A stretch of DNA of 64,000 nucleotides from Owenia fusiformis (Eukaryota; Annelida; Polychaeta; Sabellida; Oweniidae). The notes beneath the pieces were generated by a model. That model was given only the letters and a program-made list of their open reading frames with translations, ran no database searches and was not told the DNA's origin. Shown here piece by piece: positions 46,447 to 59,400 of this stretch. The stretch covers positions 13,498,714 through 13,562,713 of the forward strand of contig CAIIXF020000007.1 of assembly GCA_903813345.2 (NCBI GenBank), written 5' to 3'. Positions within the stretch are counted from its first letter, which is position 1. Each line of letters starts with the position of its first letter. The translations under genes and the position numbers were made by a program.

Positions 46447-47875
46447 GGATAAGGCCGATGAGATGTGTTATAAAAAGGTAAATTGATGAAAATAAATATA
46501 TTCTTTGATTCAATGATTCGCAACGCTCGCCCTCAATCGTGTTGAACAACGTTAATAGGTAATTGGCATTCATTTAGTTGTACTAGCTTGAGTTCTGATG
46601 TGAATGCACTCCCATACAAATTTCAAAGATATATCAGTTTATCTATTTCGAAGAGGTTCAGCACACATTTTATAAAAATGTAAGTCAACACTAGGTCAGC
46701 TGATTTGATTGACCCGTTTAAGTTAATTTGCATGAATCGTATGACCCATTTTCAGATAACATGTAGTTGCACTGAACTCAATGATTTCAATTACAAACAG
46801 CCGATTACATCAAATGCAATTGCATCTTCGTGTGTGATTCTTTTTCGACTAACGTTAATCTTGCACCTGTGCTCTGAAATCATTGAGCATCATGAGTGTC
46901 TAGGTTTTCTGAAAATGTACGACTATATGAAATATATTTCCTGAGAAAAATGATACACTAGGAAATCGAAATACTACATCTGTACCTCAATCAGGAGGAC
47001 GTTTGAATTGGAGCCTGGGAATTAATGGTTGATCGATTAATACATTTCTTCAATAGGATCATCGATTGATTTTTTCGATATCTATGGACCCATGGGCTGT
47101 CATTTTCTTCGTCAAAGATACAAACATCATTCACCGACTATTTTATAACAGTGTTCATACAGTATCGCGCATTTATTCAATTAGTTATTGTATATAGGGA
47201 AATGTCACCTGAACCGATATTTACAGGCAGTCTACGAAATATCCATCAATTTCACGTAATAAACCTATGCAAATATAATGAAGCACTACCTATCCATTTC
47301 TACCACTAAAACGTACGCAAATATAATGAAGTGGTAAATTGTCATAATTATTGTAAGCTAGCAGAAGTCTAAGAATTGAGTTTCCCTTGGAACAATTACA
47401 AATCAATATATAACTATGCAATAGTCTGGAAACTAACGTTAACCTCCCGGGAGACTAATGTATGTGTGTAATGTGATAACGAGCACCATTATGTAAAATC
47501 CCAGGTCGACCCTTAAATGAATAAGGGCTAGATATCAGGGTGGAAATCAACGTAGTGGGTAATGAATTTCGTTACATTGGTGTATTAGCTTTGGGGTTTA
47601 TTAGATCCTACTGGTCGTATATCATTTACAGAAACAAGACGTTTAACATTTAACATGCCTTTTACTCATCGTTCTTTTAAAGTTGCAACTTAATTTCTTC
47701 TTCAACTGTAATTTGTGTACGTATAACCTAAATTAAAGAAATTCTTTACTTCATCTTATTCAAAACGCGCCTCGGAGCATTGAGGCTTTTTGCGAGTTAA
47801 AGGAGTAGTATGTTCAAACATTTTCTCAAATCAAACACATTCTGATACTCATCACATCTTTCTGCCTTCAACTAG
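46447..47875. other. Stretch without recognised gene
   Basis: AT-rich unique sequence. The block GCAAATATAATGAAG occurs twice near 47270-47335. No exon or RNA gene was recognised. Confidence 0.45.
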
Positions 47876-48130
47876 AGTGAAGCTAATAGAAGGCCATGAT
47901 TTCTCATGATGAGAATTTTGAACATACTAGTGTGAAGCTAATAGAAGGCCATGATTTCTCATGATGAGAATTTTGAACATACTAGTGTGAAGCTAATAGA
48001 AAGCCATGATTTCTCATGATGAGAATTTTGAACATACTAGTGTGAAGCTAATTATAGAAGGCCATGATTTCTCATGATGAGAATTTTGAACATACTAGTA
48101 TGAATCTAATAGAAGGCCATGATTTCTTAA
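47876..48130 (+). repeat. 55-bp minisatellite, about 4.5 copies
   Basis: The unit reads GAAGCTAATAGAAGGCCATG, then ATTTCTCATGATGAGAAT and TTTGAACATACTAGTGT. Copies start near 47878, 47934, 47989 and 48043, with a partial copy near 48100. Each unit contains the palindrome TCTCATGATGAGA. Confidence 0.85.
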
Positions 48131-48298
48131 TGACTTCATGATGACTTAAACAGCCCATCTACTATTGATTAAATACTAAAACTACATATTTTCTGCTTTT
48201 AAGTTATTTAAAAAATGTAAATAAACCTACTGAGGGTTGCCATTTTGAATTTATAACGTGTTGATTAATGATGTGTTAATATTGCATGCATTCTATAT

Positions 48299-49590
48299 CA
48301 CGGTGTATAACCCAAACGCTCCTACATGCACGACGGAGCGTTTCATTTACGCGGAAACGCTCCGGAGCGAAATAAAATGGCGGCTAATGAAGATTCCACT
48401 ATGACCGTAAGTATTGTTTCTCTCGTTTCTCTTACATACCATATGTTATGGTGAAATATTATGTACCATTCGATGAACAATACCGTGAGGAAAGATCTTA
48501 TTTATTCAACTTCTGGTGGTAAACTGTTATTTGCTTGATCAAAGCTCCGTAGTGTAGATCGAACGAATCTGAAGATGACGATTTGACCACAAATTACGAA
48601 TTAAACTAGTATTTCTATGAAAACGTTAATCTTTCTGTTAAAGTAGTAGATCACAAACTCGTATATTCTCATTTCCTAAAATCCCAGTCCAAATCCATTA
48701 CTTGTTCTCGAGAAATCGCTTGTTTTCCTTAAAACGCTCCGTCGATTTAGAACACAATTTTAGAAACGCTCTTACCATTTTGTTTTGATATCATTTTCAG
48801 ATTATTAGAGAAGAGTTCCGAATCGAATCTATCTCTCAAAAACGTGTTGTACTTGTTAGGCAAATTGAAACATCTGAACCTGGTGGTGCTAAACGTGCAA
48901 CTAGCTGATTTAAGCCTACATTAGATGATGTCATGCCTACATGTGTGCTAAATCATAAAACTATAGAAAAAAACTAAAATTTATATGTGAATTAATCTTT
49001 CTTCTTTTGATGCCAAGGGGTATAATAGATCTTTTCTTTCGCTTCCTGAAAGGGAAAGGCAAGCTATATATTTCCTAAACTGATCTAGACTACCGGAGCG
49101 TTTCCAGTTCACTGTGTTAACCAGATCGGAGGGTTTCTTGAATATGAGAATGTCATCATTTTTAAGACTGGATTTTCGGTCATCAAATCACTATTACGAT
49201 AATGTATGGTGCGTTGAAGCATTGGAATTTGACTAAAATATACGTTGGTGCTCTAATCTTGGCTCAACTAATCACATGTATCGACAAAAGGGGTTTTGAC
49301 CGGTAGAATGACAAATACGTTTTTGAATTTTGATAACTATACTGCTTTGTACAGCTCTTCCTAATTGCTTCAACCGTCAACAGCCAGCCAAGTACAACAT
49401 GAATATCACACCCATCGAATGGTATACTCGAAATATGGAACTCATACCTCTTATTCCCATTATTGGGGAAATCGTCAGATGGCTCATCATTCCCGCCAGC
49501 CAGTTTTCCTACTCCGGAGCGTTTCTTTGTTTAATTTCAGTAATGAAACGCTCCGTCGTGCATGTAGGAGCGTTTGGGTTATACACCGTG
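48299..49590. mobile_element. 1292-bp element with 49-bp perfect inverted ends, CACGGTG
   Basis: The left end starts CACGGTGTATAACCCAAACG and the right end is its exact complement over 49 bp. The flanks share TATAT, consistent with a 5-bp duplication. The motif AACGCTCC or its complement recurs inside. No transposase frame is present, so it is non-autonomous. CAC...GTG ends and a 5-bp duplication resemble Transib/ProtoRAG transposons, whose ends relate to the RAG heptamer CACAGTG; this is an inference. Perfect ends suggest recent movement. Confidence 0.85.
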
Positions 49591-49595
49591 TATAT

Positions 49596-50880
49596 ATAAA
49601 TGTATGTTCGAAGCTCAATATCTGGCATTTTTTCTTATACCTGTTCTGATGAAGTAAGCAGTTCAAACGGCAATTTTAAACTAAAAGTAGGTTCATCTGA
49701 AAATTTCCATTATGACTTTCAGTGTCACAAGCCTGCATTTTGCATATTGGCCTAAAAATTAGTAAGTAGTGTGCCAAAGGTATTGGAACATGAAAAGTAT
49801 TGTGGCATAGTTTTCCTTTAAATGCCTGTTGGCAGTGTCTACCTACAGGTTGTATCAGTCAGCGATAAACTTTATAAAATAATGGTAAAAAACCTAATCT
49901 TTATACAGGCTGGCGCATTCTGTGGACTCGCTTGGCTATTTTGAGGCATATCATTAGACTGGAACATGGTCTTTAGACTCTGATATCTAGTTAATTTTAT
50001 AAGCACAAGGAATCAATGAAGATCGGATTTATATTTTTGTATAATACGCCTGGTGATTGATCACAATAAAATATTTAAAGACATTTAGTTTCACTGTTTT
50101 GTGACATTCATTAAAACTACTTTAGGTCTGGTGTATGTTAAAGTGGTAGTGCTGGACGCGATATTTGATTCAAAGTGTAGGCAAACAATTGCAGAAACAA
50201 TGCGGAAAGACATTTATTCTTGTGAAATTAAGATTATATTTATGTATTTCTCCTGAGCTGGTCAGCATCCTGACTCTTCCCAGAGGTCTCGTTTCAAGAA
50301 CCTCTAATTATTTTAGAGTTACCACATGTATTTCGCTGCTGACGAGAATGCAAAATTACATAGCTATAGTAACAAATGAATTTGCAGTATCTATCACATG
50401 TATAATTACGAAGTTACAGGCCTGAGGATAATTGCAAACTAAGCATAGACATGTAGAACGATGTATGATGGAAAATGACAAGACTGACGTCAATATTGAA
50501 GGGCTTCGTCTCTCAAATACAGCATAACTGTAATTCTACAGAATGAGCTTTGAGGTTTCGTGTGTCGATCTATAGTCCTGTCGTTTCTTACATCGATATA
50601 ATGTTTGCAGCTACTTCCGCACTAACTCAACCTTTCAATGGTACCAGAAAAAGCTTTCAAATCAATCGTTCTTTTAACAATATTTATATCCATTTTTGAT
50701 GAAGGCTCATAATTGGATTACTGTATACGTGGTATTTGTGCATTATACGCAACTTATTGACTGGTTCTGACGACTAATTATCGTACAAGCATCGCTTCAT
50801 AATTTGGTGAATAGCCCTGGGAGTGACGGGAATTGATTTTTGATCTTAGCTTTGGCTCTGGAGGGCTCTGCAGGGAACGC
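49596..50880. other. Upstream region of the Ebony-like gene
   Basis: No gene is recognised. The promoter of the Ebony-like gene is expected near its 3' end, but no TATA element could be assigned. Confidence 0.35.
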
Positions 50881-50936
50881 TATCTTGTGTTCCGTAACGT
50901 TGATACCTCTACAGTGTATTCTTGAAACATTAACTG
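50880..50936 (+). other. Candidate 5' non-coding exon of the Ebony-like gene
   Basis: A strong donor (CTG|GTAAGTAAA) at 50937 could pair with the acceptor TATATTTCAG ending at 51380, 11 nt before the start ATG. The 5' border is arbitrary because no transcription start is visible. A short untranslated first exon is inferred, not shown. Confidence 0.35.
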
Positions 50937-51391
50937 GTAAGTAAATCATTAAATTACATGTACAGTACAACTCATATTTTTTAAGAAACTTTTTTTGCGT
51001 TAGGATTTTAATCCATTTCTTTTTATTGGTCTGCGATTGAAGATGTCCAGAAAAACATTAGATTAAAATAAAAGTCGATTACAATAATATTATAAATATC
51101 AGTAAAAATTAATATAGATGACTGTTGCAATAAAACGTTTTTGTATATATTATCTGATTCATGATGATAATATTATTGAATATAAAATGATTCATACCAA
51201 ATTGAAACCAGAGCTCACAAATAATTGATCAATAGTTACAGGGCACAATACTCTTGACAAGGCGTGTATTAATTTGGAAACAATGAAGATATGCAATATT
51301 AATGAAAGTCAATTGTTATGTACAAGAGCGTTTCTGATTCTCATATAGACTCACTATAACAAACACATTTTATATTTCAGATTGAAGCACC

Positions 51392-54254
51392 ATGAAGAGA
51401 ATGATGAACCAACATGCATATTTTCAAAATGAGAGATTTTCTGCTTTGCTCGAGGGAGACGAACAGGACGTCCTACGTGGATGTTCAATCAGCGATATAT
51501 TTGAATCTCTGTCCGATACAGTGCGAAGCGATGGAAAACCAATGCGAGATGTAGAAGTAGTAAGATTCGCTGATAAATCCATCACATTGAAACGATTAAA
51601 TGAAACTGCGAATCTAGTGGCCAGGAACTTATTCATTAAGTTATGCAAGACAGGGTTCAATGGACATGATAATAACCATGGTGAATTCCTAATAGGAATC
51701 TGCATTCCTCCAAGTATAAAGCGCATTGTGGGTCTGCTAGCTATTATGAAGCTAAACGCTGCTTATGTCCCATTTGAAACAGTGCTTCCGGGAGAAAGAG
51801 TAAGATATATTGTGGAAGAAACTGACCTCCAATGCATCCTCACAGCGGAGACGTGTACTAGTTTCATGCGTGAGACGAACAGCAACGGTGATGTTATGAT
51901 ATTTGATTATGATGACCTCCTTCAAGAAGCAAAGTTTGCCTTTTTACCTTCGGACAATCTTACGGTGGAGAAATTCGGTGAGAAGCATTCTGATGGACTC
52001 GTTTGTGTGCTGTACACATCTGGAAGCACTGGGTCCCCTAAAGGAGTTTGCCTTTATAGCCACAATATTCTCAACCGACTAACGTGGTACTGGAAAGACT
52101 TCCCTTTCACGGATAACGAAATGGGGGTGCATAAAACATCGTTATTGTTCGTGGACTCATTGAGTGAGATATTATCATGTCTTTTGAAAGGGATACCCCT
52201 GCTGGTGCTGCCAAAAGAAGTGGTGGTGAACCCTCAAACCTTTCTTCAAGTGCTCGACCAGCATAAAGTGACCCGTCTTGTCGTTGTACCGTCTCTCTTA
52301 AGGGCAATGTTGCTGTATCTGTCCACACAGACGCAGATTAACCTAAGACGCCTGAAGTTGGTAATATGTAGTGGCGAGGAGCTACCTTTGGATGTTATAG
52401 AAAATTTCTTCAACCAGTTTCCCAGAGGACCATCTTTGCTCAACTTCTATGGAAGCACGGAAACAACAGGGGACGTCACATATGAAACGTATAAGTCCCA
52501 AAGTGATATTTCAAAAAATGTTGTAGAGGGTAGAGCGTCCATTGGAAAACCCATTACCAATTGCAATGTCTATATACTGGATTCTAATTTAAAATTGTTG
52601 CATGAAAACGAGTTGGGAGAAATATACATAAGTGGTCTAAATGTGTCTGGGGGATACTACAAACGGGGTCACATGGCGGGATTTCAAACCAATCATCTGT
52701 TCGATCGACCGGGTCATCAGTTTTTGTACAGAACTGGTGATTTCGCAAGATTGGTAGATGGTAGAATCATTTACGAGGGGAGACAGGATATGCAAGTGAA
52801 AATCCGAGGCTACAGAGTGAACATGGTGGAAATAGAGAAGGCCATCAGACAGAACTCAGCTGTTGACAAAGTTGTGGTCATAACAAATACAAATCAGAAT
52901 ATGTCTGAACTTATAGCATTCTGCACGCCAAATGGCTCTGCAAAACTCGATGCGAATCTAGTTGAGGAAGACTGTAAACGATTGCTTCCAGCGTACATGC
53001 TACCACGTGTTTTCAAAATAGACGAGATACCGTTACAACAACATACTGGTAAGATTGATAGGCAAGCTCTCCGAGAAAAATTTAATGACATGTTCAAAAG
53101 AAGAGAACGTCCAAATCCACCAAACTCACTTTCTTCAGAAAGGAGTGCAAAGGACAAAGTATTAGATATTATTTGCAAGGAATTATTCATCCAGCCTTCA
53201 CAATCAATAATGGGGCAGAACTTTTTTAAGATCGGAGGAAATTCTATCAATGCTATTTCAACCGTTGTGAAGTTGAAAAAACAAGGTTTCAATGTCGCTA
53301 TTGATGATTTTCTACGAGCAAGGGATATGGAACAAATTCTGAATCTGATTGATTCGTCACAGAACTGTGGTATGAACCCATCCTCACGAAAGAAATATCC
53401 ATCAAAATACAAGGTAGAATATCTCACAATGGCGCCAGATAGAGAGGAACTGATCCCCTTATTCACAGAAGCGTTCGTAAAGAAAAACCCGCTTGACCAG
53501 TTAGTAGGCACAACCGAGAGAGAATGGAGGCGTCTGATCGCTAGCTTTTGGCGGGAACTCCTAGCAGACGACCTCTCATTAATCGTACGCGATACTGAAA
53601 CTGGTAGAATTGTAGCTGGAACGATAGTTTTAGATATCAGAACCGAGATTGACCCCGATTTTGCAATGGCTGCTGTTGGCGCTATTAACGATGACGCAGA
53701 AGATCCAGTAAAGCAGCGTTTGCTGAGGTCTGGGGGAAAATACATCGATTCTGTTATGAATGCTGTTGATGTAGGGATCCAGGATCACGAGAGTATGCAG
53801 ATATTACACCTGATGGAAGAAAGTGTAATCAAAGTGGCAAAAGACAGAGGTTATGATGGTATAATCACAGCAAACTCACATCCCGTCACAATGGTAAGTT
53901 ACCCATATGAAATGGTAAAAGGGCAGTTCCCACGAGTAGTATTATAATTTCGATGTGAACATCTTTTTAAAGACAATGTTAGTGTCTTAATTTGTCAAAT
54001 TGCAATCAACTATTAGTACTTGTAATTCTCAATACCAAATGTAATATTTCAAAGAATATGTAATAGTAGCCTAGAATTCATTAAACAATACAATAAAATG
54101 TCTTCAATTTCAGAATCTTGATGAACATTATTTCGGCTACAAAATAGAGAATTCGCTGCATGTGAAAAGTTACGTGTACCACGGCGAACGACCATTTTAC
54201 AGGGCACCCGAGGACTACTATATCAAGGTTATGGTGAAATACCTACATCATTAG
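51392..54254 (+). CDS. ebony: Ebony-like beta-alanyl amine synthetase (NRPS-type)
   Basis: Coding exons 51392-53893 and 54114-54254 give 880 residues, close to fly Ebony as I recall it (879). The family activates beta-alanine with ATP, loads it on a carrier protein and joins it to biogenic amines such as dopamine or histamine in the cytosol. Seen here: an adenylation domain (about 25-565) with YTSGSTGSPKG (208-218), NFYGSTETTG, YRTGD and GKIDR with the expected catalytic Lys554; a carrier domain with FFKIGGNSINAI, Ser618 being the phosphopantetheine site; and a C-terminal region (about 672-880) resembling the acetyltransferase-like amine-selecting domain. The first ATG after the acceptor at 51380 was chosen. 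Exon 2 encodes NLDEHYFGYKIENSLHV onward to TAG. AATAAA at 54726-54731 is a likely poly(A) signal. Substrates are inferred from the family. Confidence 0.9.
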
Positions 54255-55812
54255 GTCCTAATAATGTCGCCGGAATGATGCGCTTGAGGATCATATAATG
54301 TGTTCAGACTATATTAAAAAAAGTCTCATCTTCTGGTGATAAAACAACTGTAATTTGATTATTTTCTACCATATTGACCTTAAAAAATTATGATTTAGAT
54401 GTTGCTTTTATGTTAGCAACCCTTGCAAATTTGAACTCAAGGATTGGTGCTCTCCCTCCCAGGTGGCATATTTGTACGAAGATCCTATATATCATATAGG
54501 AGGTTCATTCATTTAAAAAATGTCAGAGCGTTGGATTATGTATTTACTTATTCTGGAAGCGAAAGGAAATGGTGAAATCGTCATTGATCCTTTTGAATGA
54601 TAGCGAATGATAGCGTATAGCCAAGCAAAAGTGCAATTGGTGAATAGGTAGATATGTCCAGATTTATTAACTATTTTATTCGTCTATAGGCATGTTACAT
54701 CACATGTATCTTACATTTAATGGTCAATAAAAGTAATTAAATAATTTTGTCAAATATGAACTGACTCGTTTATTGGGAAATCTTATGAAAGACAGAAAAT
54801 GAGATATCTCTAATTTCCAAGTTCTTGATGCTTAGCAAGCATAGAAATCTTCTCCATTGAACACTATCTACACAAACATATTATGAAGATTCCTCAGTTA
54901 TTGAGAAAGTTGTTCCAAAATTAGTGAGTGGCATTTTAGTGCCACCCGGTATAATGAGTAAGTTCCACCTTCACGAGGAGACGAAAACTTAAGATAATCT
55001 TTTGTGGCAAGTAAATAATCTAGTTGCATTTTTAGATACAATTGTGATATAACAAATCATTGCTGCCATCTATATATCTGCCTTAAACTTTTTCTCCTTT
55101 CTTGGTCCGGCGCAGCGCCATCTAGTGTTTAATAAACGAATCGAAGTTTATTCCCGATATTGTACAGCTGAAATAATGTTCATATAGGGGGTGTCTTTGC
55201 AGATAACAGAAATATATGATAGTCTTTATGAAAAATCCAAACTTAAATATATTTTTACACCGGTCCATGACCGTTGATTGTTGATTGCACTTATTGTTGC
55301 ACCTTTAATATGGCGGTCATAAAGAGGAAAAATACATCGCTTTTCCATTTAGATTTTTTTTTCCTATTTCTAGAAATGGATTCAAATTTTCAATTTTCAT
55401 TTGAAACAATATATTGGGAACATTTTCTGAAAAACTCAAAATGTTCTGTTCGGTGACCTTTCCGAAGTACAACTTTTAACTATTTTCAGTTAGAGAGCTG
55501 AGAAAACTATTTCATCATGTTTAGGGTCATTCTTTACCTTGAGACCTTAATAAGTTTATTGACGTACACTATTAAGCACAGTATTAAATATTTATCAATA
55601 ACTTGATATTTCTATAAACCTATGTTAAGTTGACCCACGTTATCGTATTAGCAACTAGAAACACTTAAAATATCCTTATTACTGCGTTTACTTGCCAAAT
55701 ATACAAAGGTGTATGATAGAAACGACCCGAGTGACAATTAACTGGCATTGGACCCGAACGAAATGAAAATATGACAGCCAAATGAGACCAATTATAATGT
55801 ATGAAAAGGGAC
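54255..55812. other. 3' UTR and intergenic stretch before the P450
   Basis: This holds the presumed 3' UTR of the Ebony-like gene (poly(A) signal near 54726) and then AT-rich sequence. No other gene was recognised. Confidence 0.45.
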
Positions 55813-55819
55813 TATATAT
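55813..55819 (+). promoter_or_regulatory. Candidate TATA box of the P450 gene
   Basis: TATATAT lies about 105-110 nt upstream of the start ATG at 55924, a sensible place for a TATA box with a short 5' UTR. AT-rich surroundings make it tentative. Confidence 0.4.
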
Positions 55820-55923
55820 TCAAGCGTTGAAACAAGACTGTTCGATGTTAAACAGCATACATGTACAAGTCGTAAACAAGTACTCATCATATTACATTGA
55901 TTTTAATATTTAAACTGAACAGC

Positions 55924-56441
55924 ATGGGGATAACATCGTATATCATTGCGACTGCTTGTCTTGCGATTCTTGTCAATTATGTCGTGAAACTATTGCAACT
56001 AATGCGTAAGAGGCAGAGAGATGAAATTGGCCTGAAGGACTTTCCTGGTCCGAAAGCCCATTGGCTTTATGGAAATCTTCACCAGGTAAGAATTAGTGTC
56101 TTTGATGGACACATATATAAGTTTTTATGTTTTTTTATTAAGTTCACATCAACGACATACAGGTTTTAAGTTAAAGAAAAAGTCAACGCAACTTTATGTA
56201 ACATTCATAAGATATATAGTATGTACGATTTTATGTCATAATATCACAACTCATTACACCCCTCACTTTGCACTGTCACATAACCTTGATTTTCAGATGG
56301 TCGACATAACTAAGATTTTGCCTCTAATCAATGAATGGACAACAAAATATGGTGGGATGTTACGCATTAAAATTGGCCCATTCCTCACAGCGTTACGATT
56401 TGCAGCTCCAGATTCCCTTAAAAAAATCTTGGCTACTGCAG
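55924..56441 (+). CDS. Cytochrome P450, probably clan 4 (first two exons only)
   Basis: Exon 1 (55924-56085) encodes MGITSYIIATACLAILVNYV, a microsomal membrane anchor, then a basic stretch (MRKRQRDE) and the proline-rich hinge FPGPKAHWLYGNLHQ. Exon 2 (56297-56441) continues in frame with MVDITKILPLINEWTTKYGG, MLRIKIGPFLTALRF and SLKKILATA, matching the beta-1 region of P450s. The intron has GTAAG and TTTTCAG borders. P450s are heme monooxygenases of the ER. The heme-binding Cys, I-helix and K-helix exons are absent from the window, so the gene continues beyond 64000 or is broken. The donor after exon 2 (AG|GTTCAC) is weak, and a transposon starts 22 nt after it. The start is the ATG just before the anchor. 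Confidence 0.8.
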
Positions 56442-56463
56442 GTTCACACATAGTTTAGACATA

Positions 56464-59400
56464 CACTCCCCTCCATAAGTTTGGCAACCTTTTTTCCCCA
56501 TTGAACAACGTGTTAAAGCCTCTTTACGTTTGAATTTTTATTTACTTAACCGGCGATGAAATAACTTAAAATATTGATGGAAACGTAACTTGACTTTATT
56601 TCCAATACCTCCAAATTTTCTCAATTTTTTTCCTCAATTACAATAGGACGAAAATTGAAGATAAATTTGATGAATTTTTGAAAATCGTCATTCCCATGTA
56701 ATCCAATGGGAAATGGAGGGTTCGGGGCAAATCAGAAATCAGTTTATCTTTTCAGTAAAAGATTCAGCAAAAAATATTTTTATATAGAAAATTGAATTGT
56801 CTAACTTTTATGAACACTAAGTGTTTAGTTTATTTGATGAATATTAAAGTTACAGCGCTTCAAAGTCATTTTTGAAAATAATTTTCGCCTCCTGTGTTAT
56901 TTCAATGGGAGAGGTTTTTTGAAAAACAATTTTGACTTTAAGGTGGGACCTGGTCCGTCAGCCAAAAAAAATCCTCGATAGATTTTCCTGAAAATCGCAC
57001 AGTGTATGTAAATAAGTGGTGTACATATGCTGTAGAAATTTTAAACAGAAAAAAATAAGTTGAGATATAGTAAGTAAGGTTCAAAAATCGTATTTTTGAG
57101 GAGTCTATGCTGCTTAAATTGTCATATTTAACATGTAATCCTATGGGAAAACCATACACTTACTTTACCCTCGGGAGATCCGAATTTACAGAAAAACGGC
57201 TCGATAGATTTTTTTAAAATTTCAACATTTCTTTATTTGGAATATGATTATGCTTATGTTAGTTTTTTGTAAAAACATTACAAAAACTGTAGTCACAGTA
57301 TTCAGTCAAAGTACCTTGTATTTTGAGAAAAGACCGGCATCTAATTCTATCCGTTGGCGGAGAGAACAATTGAATTACGTCATAAATTTCTCACCTGAAT
57401 GATCCGACAAAGATAAAGACGATTCCCATGATAAATGGGGTTTAGCCTTGCTAAATCAAATGTAGTTAGTTGATTTTGAATATAAGTCAATCGGTATGAA
57501 TTACTTCCACTAAAGTTAGCGTCCCACAGTCTTTGAGAATCAAGGACGTCTATAGGCCTAGTACAAAGACCGTGAATAACGTGCTAAATCAACGGCGGCT
57601 GATCGCAAAATAACCAAATATTAATTAAATTATCGCCTCATGTACCTGCTATTTTAAGTATTGATGTAAGTTAAAAGTAAACTTTTGTTTTTGCGTGCCG
57701 AGATTTAATTACGTATACGTTGTGTCAAATCATAGCATCGAATCATATCGTCTTTTTATCTTCAGGTAAGTATTGCCCATTATTATGGCTTTTCTTTATT
57801 TTGGTTGTTTTTCATGATGTGCTAACAGACGCTCCGCCGATCGCGCACGTTGGCAATTCATTCAAGTAAAGGTGATCATCAAACGTTTGCAATCACCGGT
57901 TAATATTAAAATCAGAAAGGCTTCTTTGTCGAATAAACTGTGCACGCCTGACTTGATTACGATAAGGCTCGAGTACTATTGATGTACGTACAAGTTAATA
58001 AACATTGGTATGTTGTTCTCGCTTGTTGATATCTAAGCCTAATATCGTTTTGTCAACTCACGTTTCATCAGCAAAAAGTCAGTAGTTGGGTACATAAAAA
58101 ATTCAAGCATATCATATGTGATATGATCGTCATTAATGACAAAATAAATAGTGCGATCGGGATGTACCCAATGTCTGCGGCAACAAGTACGATGGTTGAG
58201 TTCACTGAATGAGTACACAAGTTACATTGAAGTGTACAAAACAAAAGATCCTATTCTTCTTACTCTCTACTCTGAGGGCTGGGAAACAGAAAAACGGCTT
58301 GATATTTTTTTAATTTCAACATTTATACGCCACGATAATGCCAATTTATCTCAGATTAATTGTAAAAAAATAAAAATCGTAGTCTTAATATCTTGTTTTA
58401 AAGTACCTTATATTGTAAGCTATTTGCATTTCTTTTATTTCCTTCAAAATTGGTGATAAGAAATATTTTGCAAAACAAAATCACCATATGGGCGTTAACA
58501 TCAATTTACATACTAATTTATTCAACTCATCTAATTTGATAGAACATCTTTTCATAAACTTTTCCTAAATATTTTGATTCTAGAAAAGTACAGTGGATAC
58601 AAATACGATGGGGTGAATTGCCGTAGAATATTTCATGTTAGGTACCTTTACCATCGCCAGCCATGATTCTCTAATCTCGTCACTACAAGTTTTTCATTCG
58701 GAATAATGAAGTCGAGCAGACCGAGATCTGTTTATATAGCGATACGCGCGGCCTTGACAGAACTAACCTATTAACCTAAATATGCGACCTACTAACCCAG
58801 AGTGGACTAGCTAATTTGCATAACGTTTTTGCAGTCTGAATCCACTATTCTTGCACTAAACTGGCTGTTTAGAAATTGCATTTATCTGTTTATTGCTCTG
58901 CTGTTTATTGACTGATTTCTAAATAAATAAAACCATGGTTAAGATAGGAACGATAGCTTCCATGTGGTGCCATTTTTGTGATGATCAACTTGCTGAGAAA
59001 ACGAAGGAAATCGAGGGTAGAGCCGATTTCTTGAACTCCAAGTTTCACATAAGAAATGTTGCGTTCTGATTGGTCGGATTGGTCCGAATCCACTTTTAGG
59101 TTTTCAAACTCGACGTTTTATAATGGCACTTAACGATAGTTTTCTTCTCTATTTCTCGGTCGATTTCTAAAAGAATAATGTCATCGTGAAGCTGACCAAA
59201 CACGTTTCTCGATGGTATCACTTTTAAAGCGATCCACTAGTGATAGGTAGGTGAAATTCGAGCGTGGAGACGTTTCTCGAGAATCAAAGAGTATGCACTT
59301 TTAGGATACTGATAAATCAGGCATTCTGAATTTGATTGGTCGGCTTTTCTGCAGTCTCAGCCACTTTCCGCCTGTTGTCCTGGCACTTTATTTTGAAGGA

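Noticed and set aside
48299-49599. ORFs of about 90 codons near the right end of the CACGGTG element
   Set aside because: They run through the inverted repeat, overlap each other in different frames and show no transposase motif.
52894-53745. A 283-codon minus-strand ORF
   Set aside because: It is a shadow frame antisense to the Ebony-like gene, with no domain, no promoter, and codon content dictated by the sense strand.
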